A stretch of 64,000 bases of DNA from contig OY783194.1 of the NCBI GenBank assembly GCA_963678675.1, positions 29,118,278-29,182,277 on the forward strand, given 5' to 3'. Of the stretch, positions 11,612-22,400 are shown piece by piece. The position numbers and the translations under genes were made by a program. Under the pieces are notes generated by a model, which saw only the letters and a program-made list of their open reading frames with translations, did not search any database and was not told where the DNA came from. Position 1 is the first letter of the stretch, and each line of letters begins with the position of its first letter. The stretch comes from Xiphydria camelus. Lineage: Eukaryota; Arthropoda; Insecta; Hymenoptera; Xiphydriidae.

Positions 11612-12705
11612 GAGAGTATAAATCTAGGCTCGTCTTAGCGCGCGAGATATCGCTTCGATCGTTCTGTGTCGATTCGTTTCTTCTCGATTCCTGTTCCACG
11701 CTATTATTTTGTATTCTGTTCCGCAGATTAAACTGTTGCAATCTCCTCGAGAGGAGTGGTATTTTATTGATTGCTCTTGCGTCGCGTTAACTCGCGTTTG
11801 TTATCAGTTGTGTAATCGTCGCGCGTGCTATCGGAGAACTATCGAAATCGAGCTCCCCGCCGGTAGGAGCGCAATAGCAGCGCGCATCGCTTGTTCGTCG
11901 TCGAACGACGCGTCGTTTTCCCGTTTCGTTGGATGTTTCGTTTAGCGAGCAGGTCTTAGGACGTAAGACAGAGGTAGCGTTTAAGCAGTTAGGACGCGTA
12001 AGCATATCATAAAGTTTTTTGTAGATAATATTATGTGATGCGAAGCGATTGCGACCGAGTCAAGAGAGTATCGCCGTCGCGCGCACCCGCGACAAGTAGA
12101 TCCTATATGTATAGGTCGTCAGACTCCGACATTTGCGTGTATATTCCTCGCGTCCCTCCGACTTCTTCGCGAAGACGCGACGACTACTTTCCCAGAGTAG
12201 ACTTATGTAAACTTGGCACGAGAGTCTCCGCGATCGAGAGTCTATCGATTTTTCGAACGGTCTGATAGTTGTTTTTAGTGAAATTGTTTTTACTTTCGTC
12301 AACAAGAGTCCGTCTAGTCTATTCACGTTTAATTTAGCACGAGGAGTCTCGGATTTTCGTTAGACCGGGACTCTCCGTCGCTATTTTCGCTTCCCCTTCC
12401 GTCGATACGTTACTTCTGTCGACGCGGAAGCTCTTCTTCTCGTTTGATCCGGACGTTTCGCAATTTTACTTACTTCATACATACGGTACACGCTTTTTGC
12501 GATACGGACGTCTCTCGACCGCGCTGATCGACACTGTCGCTCGAGTCCATTCCCAACCGACTTTCCGTGACGCGGTGTCGTGCTGTGTGACGCGCTGCGG
12601 TGCGAATTGCGCGCCTTCCGGATCGTTTAACGTTACCTTCCATCGGCATACATTCTGTATACGCAATATTTCGGGAGACGCGTTATTTTTAAATGGCAAG
12701 AAAGA

Positions 12706-12747
12706 GAGGGGGGAGGAGAGAGAGAAAGAGAGAGAGAAGGATAGATA
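12706..12747. repeat. Short GA-rich tract
   Basis: A purine-rich run of GAGAGAGAAAG type, imperfect, about 40 bases. Confidence 0.6.
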
Positions 12748-15232
12748 GAGTTTTCAAAAACTCGGTTCATGATGCCCTCCTGATCCGGATCGCCCTCCTA
12801 CGTGATGTACGCTAGGTACATAAATATTACAAAGCGCGTATATATAGTAAATATTACGAAAGAAGATGAGGATGTACACGCATGCCAGACTGTCGCTTAT
12901 TTTCTGATACTTTACCTCTGCAAGCCAATTGCGGTAAAGTTCAATCGTAGTATACACAACGAACATTACTCGTATAATACACAGGTGGGCTGTATTTCTA
13001 ACTGGAGCGGCAAAACAGATCAAAGGCATCAATTGTACACATTCTGTATTCCTATCGATAATCGATGTTTGGATCGAACCCTTAGCAGCGCGCGCCTGTC
13101 CCGGGGATCCGTAGCAAGTTCGATGCTGTCTTTTCTCTCTTCAAAATTAATGCTGTATTATATAAAAAATTATTTATTCCACTCAAATTTCTCTTACGCA
13201 GACTCAATCGAATTTGTTTCGCAGAAAAATAATGCTTCTGTTGGCATTGTCTGTTCGTTATAGTCGCACTTCATTTTACAGCATTGGTGGAGTTGCTCGC
13301 AGGAGAAATAAAAAGAGGAATTCTTTAGAATTAAGGATCATGCCGTACTAACAGTTCGTATAAAGCTTTTACTGCCGCCTGCTATACATACTTATATGTA
13401 AATGGTTTGGAATATTCGGAAAGCTCATTCTTTCGAATGTCGAACTTGAACGCGTCATCCCGCACTTAATTTCAACAGCCGACTGATGAATTTTACAACG
13501 AAATTCTCTCGGGTGACTCGCGTATCGCGTATCTGGTCCACGCTGGGAATACGACGAAGCGCTAAAGGGTTCGGTCTGAGGGCGCTGCACGATGCGACGT
13601 CGGCACCGTGCACCAGAAGCGGATGCGAATGAGCCTGTGGAAACGAATCGATCCGACAGCGAGTTCAACTCTCGATCATACGTGGTCTCGCGATCACCCC
13701 TCGCTTTTCTCGTATATGCGAAGCAACGAGGATCGCACCCCCTTCGCGAGGAACGCCGATGACGAAATGTGCCGACAAGCAATTTATCGTAACGTCAGAT
13801 GGAAGTAAACGGGAAGCGGAGTCGACCGTCTTCTGGTGTACGGTCTCGTGCTATGTACAAAATTAAATTGTAATTGTAGATATTAGAATCTGTAATGATA
13901 CAGTATTCCAGATAGAGTATAGCACTGCGAAAAAAAAAACACGAAGGGGGGAGATAAAAGAAGAGTAACATTACATACACACCAAACTCGAGGTTGTAAA
14001 GAGAAAACGCTAATCTGTGTCGATAATTAATTATATACGAAGGAGAAAAATTGGTTTAAAACTTACTAATACATATCCCATCTATATGTATATATTTGCA
14101 AGCCGCATGCGAGGATACATTTTATTAATTGATAATTGTAATTATTATTATTACTATTTACCATTATTATTTATAGTTCCAATTTTCAAAAAATTGGAGT
14201 ATACATATAGGATATATATTGAATGGACATTGCGTTTTAAGGCGTTAGGTTTAATGTTTGTAGTTAGGTAGGTAGGCAGTAGGTACATATCGTTATTATT
14301 ATTATTATTATTAATTATTATTGTTAGCGTTGCAAAAGGTATTACTGCCGGGGCGCTTTGTTTCCTTTCGCGCGCGACATCCGCCCGTCGTCGTTGGACG
14401 GGAATCCTCCTTCCGTCGTTCGACCAAAGGCGAGACTAAGAGAAAGAGGATTTCCAATTTCCCCAGGCGAACGCGGCACACGCGCCGCTCCAGCGAGTCA
14501 TTGTATTTTAGATTAGAGAGAAAAATGAAAGAAAAGGGTACCTATCATTCCAATTTTCCGACTGGAGATAAGTTCACGACAATATATTAACTCGCGCCTC
14601 CGCAAATAAGACTGCGGATTCCTGGAGGAAGAAAGAGAGAGAAAGGGGTCGGAAGGGAGGAATTGAAAGGACAAACGACGACGCACGGGACTTTCGCGGA
14701 CTCGTCGTGAAACGGATCAAAGCGCAGTAGCCTTTAGCAATCCCAAGTATTACCGGTGATATACCTGCTCCACATATCAGGTCGTAGGCATCCCATACAC
14801 CATGTGTCATATCAATATCTCTAGCATTACCTCCCCACTCCCGTCTCACCATCTTTCGAGAAATGTATAGTATATATTTGCGTCCCGATCCTCTTTTCTC
14901 GACCTCCAGTCCCTTCCTCTCCTTTCCGCTCCTACTCGCACACTCCCCGTCCAAACGTTTTTCCCGAAACTGTCCCCATTATACACCTGAGCCGGAAGGG
15001 TCTCTACGCTCTGTCTTCCCATCGCTGCGTCAAAAGACAAATTAGATGTAATAAGATTTGTTGACTGTATACATTATACATTAAACAGACGACTCGAAGC
15101 GTTGCGCCAAAGCGGAACGAATTGTGGGTTGACCGTGCTACGTTTCATACGTGCATCGTCGAGCGCGCGACAGTTCGAGGGAACATGCTTCGACCGTGCG
15201 TGTATTGAGCGACGAAGAGGCACGGAAGATTA

Positions 15233-15511
15233 TTTTGTCACTCAGTGTCAAATGCTCGGTTTCATGGGCGTCCTCGACGCATGTGAAATCATCTTTCACA
15301 CACCAATTCGTGAAAAGTTGCGCAGTGCGTGAAATAACCTGCGCAGTGCGTGAAATCGTCAACCTCGTATTTGACACTTAGTGACAAAAAATAGAATTCG
15401 TTATTCGGTTGTTTCGCGCCGTTCTAACGAGTGTGATTGCCGTACTCGCTTCGCTCGTGCGGCAAACTTCACACTCGTTAGAAACAGCGCTTCACGCCCT
15501 AATAACGAAAA
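15233..15511. repeat. Two adjacent palindromes
   Basis: Outer pair: TTTTGTCACTCAGTGTCAAAT near 15,233-15,253 against ATTTGACACTTAGTGACAAAA near 15,368-15,389. Its loop holds two tandem copies of TGCGCAGTGCGTGAAAT. Inner hairpin immediately to the right: TTCTAACGAGTGTGA (15,422-15,436) pairs with 15,469-15,483, and TTGCCGTAC pairs across the TCGCTTCGCTC loop. Weaker pairing extends outward to about 15,397 and 15,511. Confidence 0.7.
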
Positions 15512-16148
15512 TAACTATTTCGTCGTCGTGGAAACTAAGAGATTTGTATTCCCCGTGTGTTGTGTTAGTATTTTCCCTGTAATTGCCTTTCGATAACGTG
15601 CCGCCAACATTTGAACGCTATGAAATATGTAATATCTTCTTTCCGCGAGTATATACACGTACGTTTAACGTCTTTCTAAATTTCGCATCATTCGAAATAT
15701 GTCTTAAAGTGCCGTACAAATATTTGTCACGAGAACCAAACCCCGTTATTCGTCCGCTAATTTCCACACGAGTTTCGAACGCGTTTCCTTCACCATTCAC
15801 GCCGTTCCGCGATGCCGCGACGCGCGGATACCTAAATGTATTTTAATGGTATAGAGTGAGCTACTCTAGCGCACCGACACGAGGATACACACACACATAC
15901 ACACCACACGCGCGCGTACATTAAAAATATGGTTAACTCTTAAAAAAAGTGTAATATGTATATTATACCGTATGTCGTACGCTCTAATGTTGTTTGAAGA
16001 GTTATTTGCGAGTCAATTATCTGTGCCTAGCAGCCCTGCGCACCTAACCAAATGTACCACCATTCAGATGAAAATTAAAAACGAAAAAAAAAAAGAATAT
16101 CGATGAAGACAGATGAAAATAGGTGAGTTAGTGGAGAGAAAGAAAAAT

Positions 16149-16149
16149 G

Positions 16150-16195
<46 letters not shown>

Positions 16196-16212
16196 AGAGA
16201 GAAAGAGAGAAA
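16149..16212. repeat. (GA)n microsatellite
   Basis: About 45 bases of near-pure GA followed by GCAAGAGAGAAAG-type interrupted repeats. The Arg/Glu-rich open frame over it is a by-product. Confidence 0.9.
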
Positions 16213-18619
16213 GAACACGAACAATGTGTTTCACGAATTGCACCCTCTATACATAGTTCGCACAATGATCTGTTCCTATTTTGGAATCAGTTTTTTCGGA
16301 TTTGCCAAGAATGTATATCTACTGATAGAAAAAGAAAGAAACCAAATATGAAATACAAGTATTTAAATCGATTTCTCCATTGTTACCCTTGACCGGAATC
16401 CAATGACGACTGGGCGCATCGAAACGAAGCACGTTTTGCCAAGAAAGTGAAATAGAAAATAATGTATACGCACCCAATATTGTCCGTCTGCGATCAGCAC
16501 TTAACATAGCCGACAGTCTTATCGCGATGATTGCGTTTCGTCCGCAATTCGATCTTCGCAGATACCGTGACTGGGACCCGCATTGCGCTTGGATCGCTCC
16601 AAATGCTCTACAAGAGCTCTTTAGCCGTCGGAGCGAAAGAAACGTTCGTTAGGGAGACTGTTTTCAACGCAATGTTGGTTCCAATTATGGTACATACGTT
16701 TTCTTATTTGTTCTTCGCCTTTGCGAAGGAAGCGAAACGAAAGCGCTTTCGCTTGAGAACTGGCCGCCGCGAACGCGGTACTTTCGCGACCATAATTCAA
16801 TGGAATATCATTTCTATATACGCACCCTTCGGCGCTTAGCCAGATCGAAATCCGGAAATCGCTCGACGATCGGAATCGTTAGAACGATCATATATCGGAA
16901 AGCCTGCGTCTTCGAACGAATTCTAGGGACGCGGGAGGAGAATAAACTCGAGCAAATCTTTTCCTCGCCAGCGTTACGATGTAAGCCGCGCCAAAGAATT
17001 AGCCTTCGCAAATCCGTCACACACTGAACACAACAGCACAAAGCCACGATCCACACACATCCATGCGATATTACACCCTCGCTCGTTGACTCGACGCGAG
17101 CACATTCGATACACTTTGTAGACGTTGTAGGAGACGCTTTTTGTACGTATGTATGTCCGTCTGCCTGCCTGCCTTGGTATCTCCGTTTTCGCTAAGTCGT
17201 AGAGAGATATATCGTTGCCGACAAGGCAAGTCGGGCCTGGCGCGATCGGCTCGCGCGCGGGGGATGAAATTGTTTCGCGAAGATTTCCAGAGTCGAAATG
17301 AGACATTCTAGAGGAATAAATTCTCGAGAGGATCATTTCGGAAATTTAATTACCGTAGCACAAATTTTTTGGATGGACGAGAGTCGCTCGCACGCGTCAG
17401 GCCTGGAGAGTGATCTTTTCCGCGATGCCGATTATATCGTCGGATTCGTTTGCGAGCGCAAGGACGACTCGAAATTAGCAGCTCCGTCGATCAGTCGAGT
17501 TGTCATTCTCGATTTTATCTGTTGGATTTAGCTTTCCCCTTTAGAAGGCATCGTCGGACCAAAAAAAAACGTGTACGTTAATCTTTTAATGGCTAATCGC
17601 GATGAAAAATCACGTGTACCTTCGTATGTTAAAAATGGCTACAATTATATAGTGTATATTCTTTTAAATTAGGAGTCTCTGCTCCGTGGTTATTCTCGAA
17701 GGGACCATGTGAAGTGTTTTTGACGATACTGCACATTTTTAATTCTGAAGAAGCGAATCAATACAAATAATAATATAAATTGTGATATCGACAATGTTTC
17801 ACATACGAAGCTACGCTATTTAGTATCGGCTCTCTTTTCATAGCGCACATTTTTGACCAATCTCTAGGACGTTAATTTTTTCGAGCTCATTTTGGTAAAT
17901 CGAATGGTCGACGAATTATTATCGAAGTCACATTACCACTCTTATGTCTAATCGAATCGTCCGAGGAGCGAGCAACGAAACGTCGATTAAAGGGCAGTGC
18001 AAATGTTGCTGAATGGAAGGGAAACCGCATAAAACATCACAGAGATACACGGGGGACAGAAAATGAACGCACTCGCCGAGCGCCGCTAGTAAAAGACACG
18101 CTAGGCTACTGCTATAGTCGCTAGCGATAGTGATGTAGTTTATTCTTTAGATTTATTTTAAGTTCTTAACGATAGCGATTACTATAAATTTACGACCGTA
18201 TCACATACACACTGTAACACTTATATTATAATAACAATATCTACTTGTGCATATTGACATATTATGGAGTCACATCATTAAACATTATACTACTCGATAT
18301 ATTCAACGCCAGTGACTCGATTCATTGACACCCAACACCAACCATGCATACCTACTCTTTGGTGTACTCGGTACACTCTCAGTACACTCGTAGTTATCGT
18401 CATCATTGCGCGATTATTTTCACAGGGAAAGGTAACTTTAATTCCGACTGCCGTTTATCGGGATTAATTGGTAACGATTTTTTGTTTTATTAAAAAAAGA
18501 ATTATCGCGCGTTAGAAAATTAGCATGTATATATTTGTTCGATCGCGAATCTTGCCGCTGATATAAACGCAGTATGCTTTCAAGATGCAAGATTCTCGCA
18601 AGATTCGCGCTGCATGAGA

Positions 18620-18629
18620 TTTATTTATT
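18620..18629 (-). promoter_or_regulatory. Candidate polyadenylation signal for stum
   Basis: The plus strand reads TTTATTTATT, giving overlapping AATAAA hexamers on the minus strand about 670 bases downstream of the stum stop codon. No other gene on this strand is nearby. The assignment is inference. Confidence 0.35.
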
Positions 18630-19297
18630 TGACACATATGGGTAAATACTAGCGAGGTGAAACAGAAAAAAAAATAATCGAGATTCGATTTTAGTAAAGG
18701 TGACGAAGGCGTGAAAATATATTTAGATTTTCTCGCAAACCTGCAAAAGCATTTCGATTCGATGGATCTTTTTAATGGTAAGAAAGAAAGGAGAACAACA
18801 TTTTTTGTGTATATATATATATATTTTTTCTTTTACGTAAGTACTTGCACTGTGTACATATCATATGTGTTTGTAAAAATATTAAGTGCATCGCTCGTTT
18901 CGAAACGCATGTTATTCGTCGAGCATGTAAAGCGTTAAAAAACGTATTGAAATTGTATCCCACCGTATACGTCGCGATTCCTTCGGAAGGTCAAATCTTA
19001 TCGACGCAACGTATTTTTCTTTTTTTTTCTATTTTTTTTTAATAACGTCGTTGCGTATATGTATGCTTTCACTGAAAGCGAATTAAGTTCAAGAACTCTC
19101 CGCCGATCGGTGGCCGGCTTACGAATTTGCGGAAACGCGAGAAGAGTCTTCCGCGCGAACGCGATTAGGGGTGCGCACGAATTGTCAGGGAGTAAAATAT
19201 GCGAGATCTCTCGGATCGGAAAAAGAAAAGATCGGTAGAAAATCGCGAGGACCCGAGATCGAAATTGGTCGTACTTATTCGTCAATTATTTTCGAGA

Positions 19298-19425
19298 TTA
19301 TCGCGCTCTCTCGATGCCGCGAAGAGCTTGACTCGGAACGCCAGGCGGTAGAGTCGCGGGTTCGCCACCCCTGGCTTCCGCATCGCCGCTGGCCGCCTCC
19401 GAAACTTTGAACCGCTTGTATTTTC
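19298..19425 (-). CDS. stum: stum last coding exon (cytoplasmic tail)
   Basis: Acceptor TTTATTTTCAG, two leading bases completing an Arg codon, then [20 protein letters not shown], ending at TAA 19,298-19,300. The RKYKRFK start matches the basic residues that follow the last hydrophobic segment in stum. If the preceding exon were read through its GTAAGT donor instead, a short different tail ending at 19,477 would result. Confidence 0.85.
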
Positions 19426-22400
19426 CTGAAAATAAAGAAAATAAAATTCTTTTTTTGTTTTTGTACTATTTAAACTTTAGCCCCGATTCGCGCGATATTT
19501 TACAAAAAACTTTTCCAAGAGGCCATCGTACTTACTCGCCAGTCGTACCATGATGACTCCCCACCAGATGCTCCAACCCCAACCGACGAGACAGAACAAA
19601 ACTGTGAATAGTTGACCCACCCCGACGATCAGGTTCACGATGAAAGCGCCGAATCTCGCCTTGAGACTAGCTACGTTCGAAAACCTTGGTTGGCCGATGC
19701 ACAGGTTGAATATTCCGCTGAAAACGGTTCCTGTAATTACGGAAATATAAACGCAAATTAATTTTCAAAGAAATCTTGCCAATTGTCAACACCTACCACA
19801 ATGCATAACTCGTGGCGTTACACTCACCTGAACCTGGAACAACAACGTTCCACAAGAGACAGAACCAAGCTAGCGGTACTGGGAGACACGGGATAGCACC
19901 GCGCATTACGGAGGTGTGCTCCACCAGGACATCGGGGATCTTTGCCTTTGGTTCCTACGGGTCAACGCGTTTAGTTAATCGAATGGTTCATTCGTCGTAA
20001 GTCACTTATTTCGATATCAGCTATCGTGAATACAGCTATTTCGAAAACGCTTCAGGTAAATTCTACATAAATTATCGTCTCTTGCTCTAGAACATATTAT
20101 GTACCTATATGGTTCGTTATATATAAAAATTAATATTATTAATAATGGTAAAATCTTCATTCTTTCTAACAAGACATTTGATGAAATCAGAGTGACGAGT
20201 ATTCGAATAAAACAAAACGTTGAATATTTTCGCTAAACATTTTTATCGAAATCTCTGGTATTGAACCCTCGACAACCCCATTCGCTGTATTTTTTTCACG
20301 CTGATTCCAAAAATTGAGAATTTATTGAGAGAACCTCAATGGAACATCGAAATATCGATGATTTTTTATAGAAAAATAATTTTTTTCATACATAAGATCG
20401 CCGATATCTTACATTTCCTTGGAGATATCGACTTAATAACCATAATTTTCGTAATCGGTACGAAGAAATACATAAGGTAGGGTGATCAAGCATTCGATTC
20501 CAGAGACTTTGAATTTTGCGAAAAAATTGAAAAAATCCTACCCTTTAAGATTTTCGCAAAAATCTAAATCTTTGGAATCGCGCTCTTGATTATTCTATCC
20601 GATGTATTTTCTCACGCTAATTACAAAAAATCGTGAATTTATTGGGAAAATCTCAGAGGAACGTTAAGTAATTAACGATTTTCCGAGGAAAATAAAATTT
20701 CTCATACCTAAAATTGACGATAAGTATCTTATACTTCCTTTGAGATATCGATCCGATAGCTATGCTTTTTGTGAGCAACGCAAAAAAAAAATAATCTCAT
20801 GGATTCATCGAACAAAATGTCAAGGCGTATGTATCGAATTAAGTAATGGGTTACCACTCAATCGATTAGATATTTCATCGAATCGAACAGTTCTTCCATT
20901 CGATTGTTTCCAGCTCGTATGTTGCAACTATCCACATCATCACTTCACTCCTACCACAAACATACATTTACTTTTTTTTATCGCGTAGTATTTTGTCAAA
21001 CAAAATAATTCTCCTTTAAATCGACTCAATTTTATCGTCAGTGCACAATTAATATTCCTACCCCTCCCGAGAAGAAGAGCAACCAACCACCCACCTCCGA
21101 CAAAGGTGGAGCAGCGACGCTGGTGAGGCTCTGCTTCGCCCTTATGCTCCGGGTCCTCTGTGCATCCGGCGAACGCCTGCATCCGCCGAACATCCGCCGA
21201 CAGAGCGCCCCGCACCCTCTCTCCGGGGGGCAGCAAGCGGTGTTCTCGGACGGCGCGACCCGCGCGCCCCGATTGCCACATCTGCGATCGATCGATCGTC
21301 ATGTCAATGATACGTCGAAAAAAAACTTTCACTCTGTATAAAATATTTACTTGACCGCCGCTGAGTAAAATAATTTTCTTTCAATTCTCGACTCAATTTT
21401 GTCATCAGTGCACAGTTATGCAATACATATTCCTCCCTCCCCGAGAAAAAGAGCAACAATTCACCTTCGAAAAATGCATTTTTCTCACCAAAAAAAAAAA
21501 AAAAGATGGTTCAGCGGAAGAAATATCTCACCTGCATGCCGCTTTAGTTTTCTGCCAACAACCAACCGGTTTCTGCATTGTGGACGCGTCCACTCGCGCG
21601 TTGGACACCGCGGCAACGGTCCGTCCGGGCCACGGCTGACCTGCACCCTTCGGTCCTCTCCGACACGCGAGGCACCTCATGCCAGGACAGCACCCGCAGC
21701 AATGCGCCAAAGACTTCTTCCACCGGGTTAATCGTCCCTCGGCGATCGGCGCCGCTTCCTCCGCGCGCTCCGCCGCTAGCACGCTGAAACCGAGGAGGCA
21801 CGTCGGGGCTGTTAACGTTATTAAACGTTCCACGAATGCGGGGAAGGGGGGGGGGGGGGTATAGGCGTACTCATTGATCGAAATCGAAGGTTGACTCTTC
21901 GCTTGAATCCCGACGCCTGAAAAGCGCAGTCATCGACTTTTCAAGCCGTGCGCGTGGGACGTTCGATTCGCGCCGCTGCCGGAAGAGCAGTTCCGGTGAA
22001 AAGGTACATATTACTCGCACGGTGAATCGGGGCACTGGGGCGGACATGTATATAGACTATTTTTTCACCCTCAAAACACAGTGAAACAGAGACTCCCCGC
22101 GTGGCCGTTATCGAGGGAACAATTAGCGTCCAAATCAAAATATAATAAAAGCTGAATTGACGCTCCAGTTTAAAACAGCAAGTTCAAGATCGATTATCTT
22201 GAAACCGGTTGCAGATATCGAAGAAAAGTTGAAATAAAAAATATTCGTCTATATTTTCGCTATAAAAAAGCCACTCTATATTTTCCCCATATCTCCACTG
22301 CGTTTCGAGATAATCGCGTTCAAAGTTAAACAGAAAAACCGGAGCGTCTCGCGTCTACCCGACTTTTTCCCCGTTCCCACACGTACCTCGAAACCAAATC

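Larger units (their letters stand above)
9531..19297. other. Convergent 3' region between smooth and stum
   Basis: smooth ends at 9,530 on plus and stum ends at 19,298 on minus, so both 3' UTRs face into this ~9.8 kb gap. 9,531-12,650 is GC/CpG-rich and free of recognised repeats except (AG)n; it could be a long smooth 3' UTR. A plus-strand AATAAA lies at 13,307-13,312. A minus-strand AATAAATAAA lies near 18,620-18,629 and is a plausible stum polyadenylation site. Palindromes are at 15.2-15.5 kb and a second (GA)n tract at 16.15 kb. I found no convincing protein-coding gene in either strand. Confidence 0.55.

Noticed and set aside
11529..11741. Ser/Leu-rich minus-strand frame over the AG tract
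   Set aside because: Produced by the (AG)n microsatellite.
15138..15381. Overlapping 76-79-codon frames on both strands
   Set aside because: They are explained by the palindromes and tandem copies at 15.2-15.5 kb; no signal peptide or domain.
19325..19378. tRNA-like GGCGGTAGAGTCGCGGGTTCG string
   Set aside because: It resembles a tRNA T arm by chance but lies inside the stum last coding exon; no acceptor stem or D arm folds.
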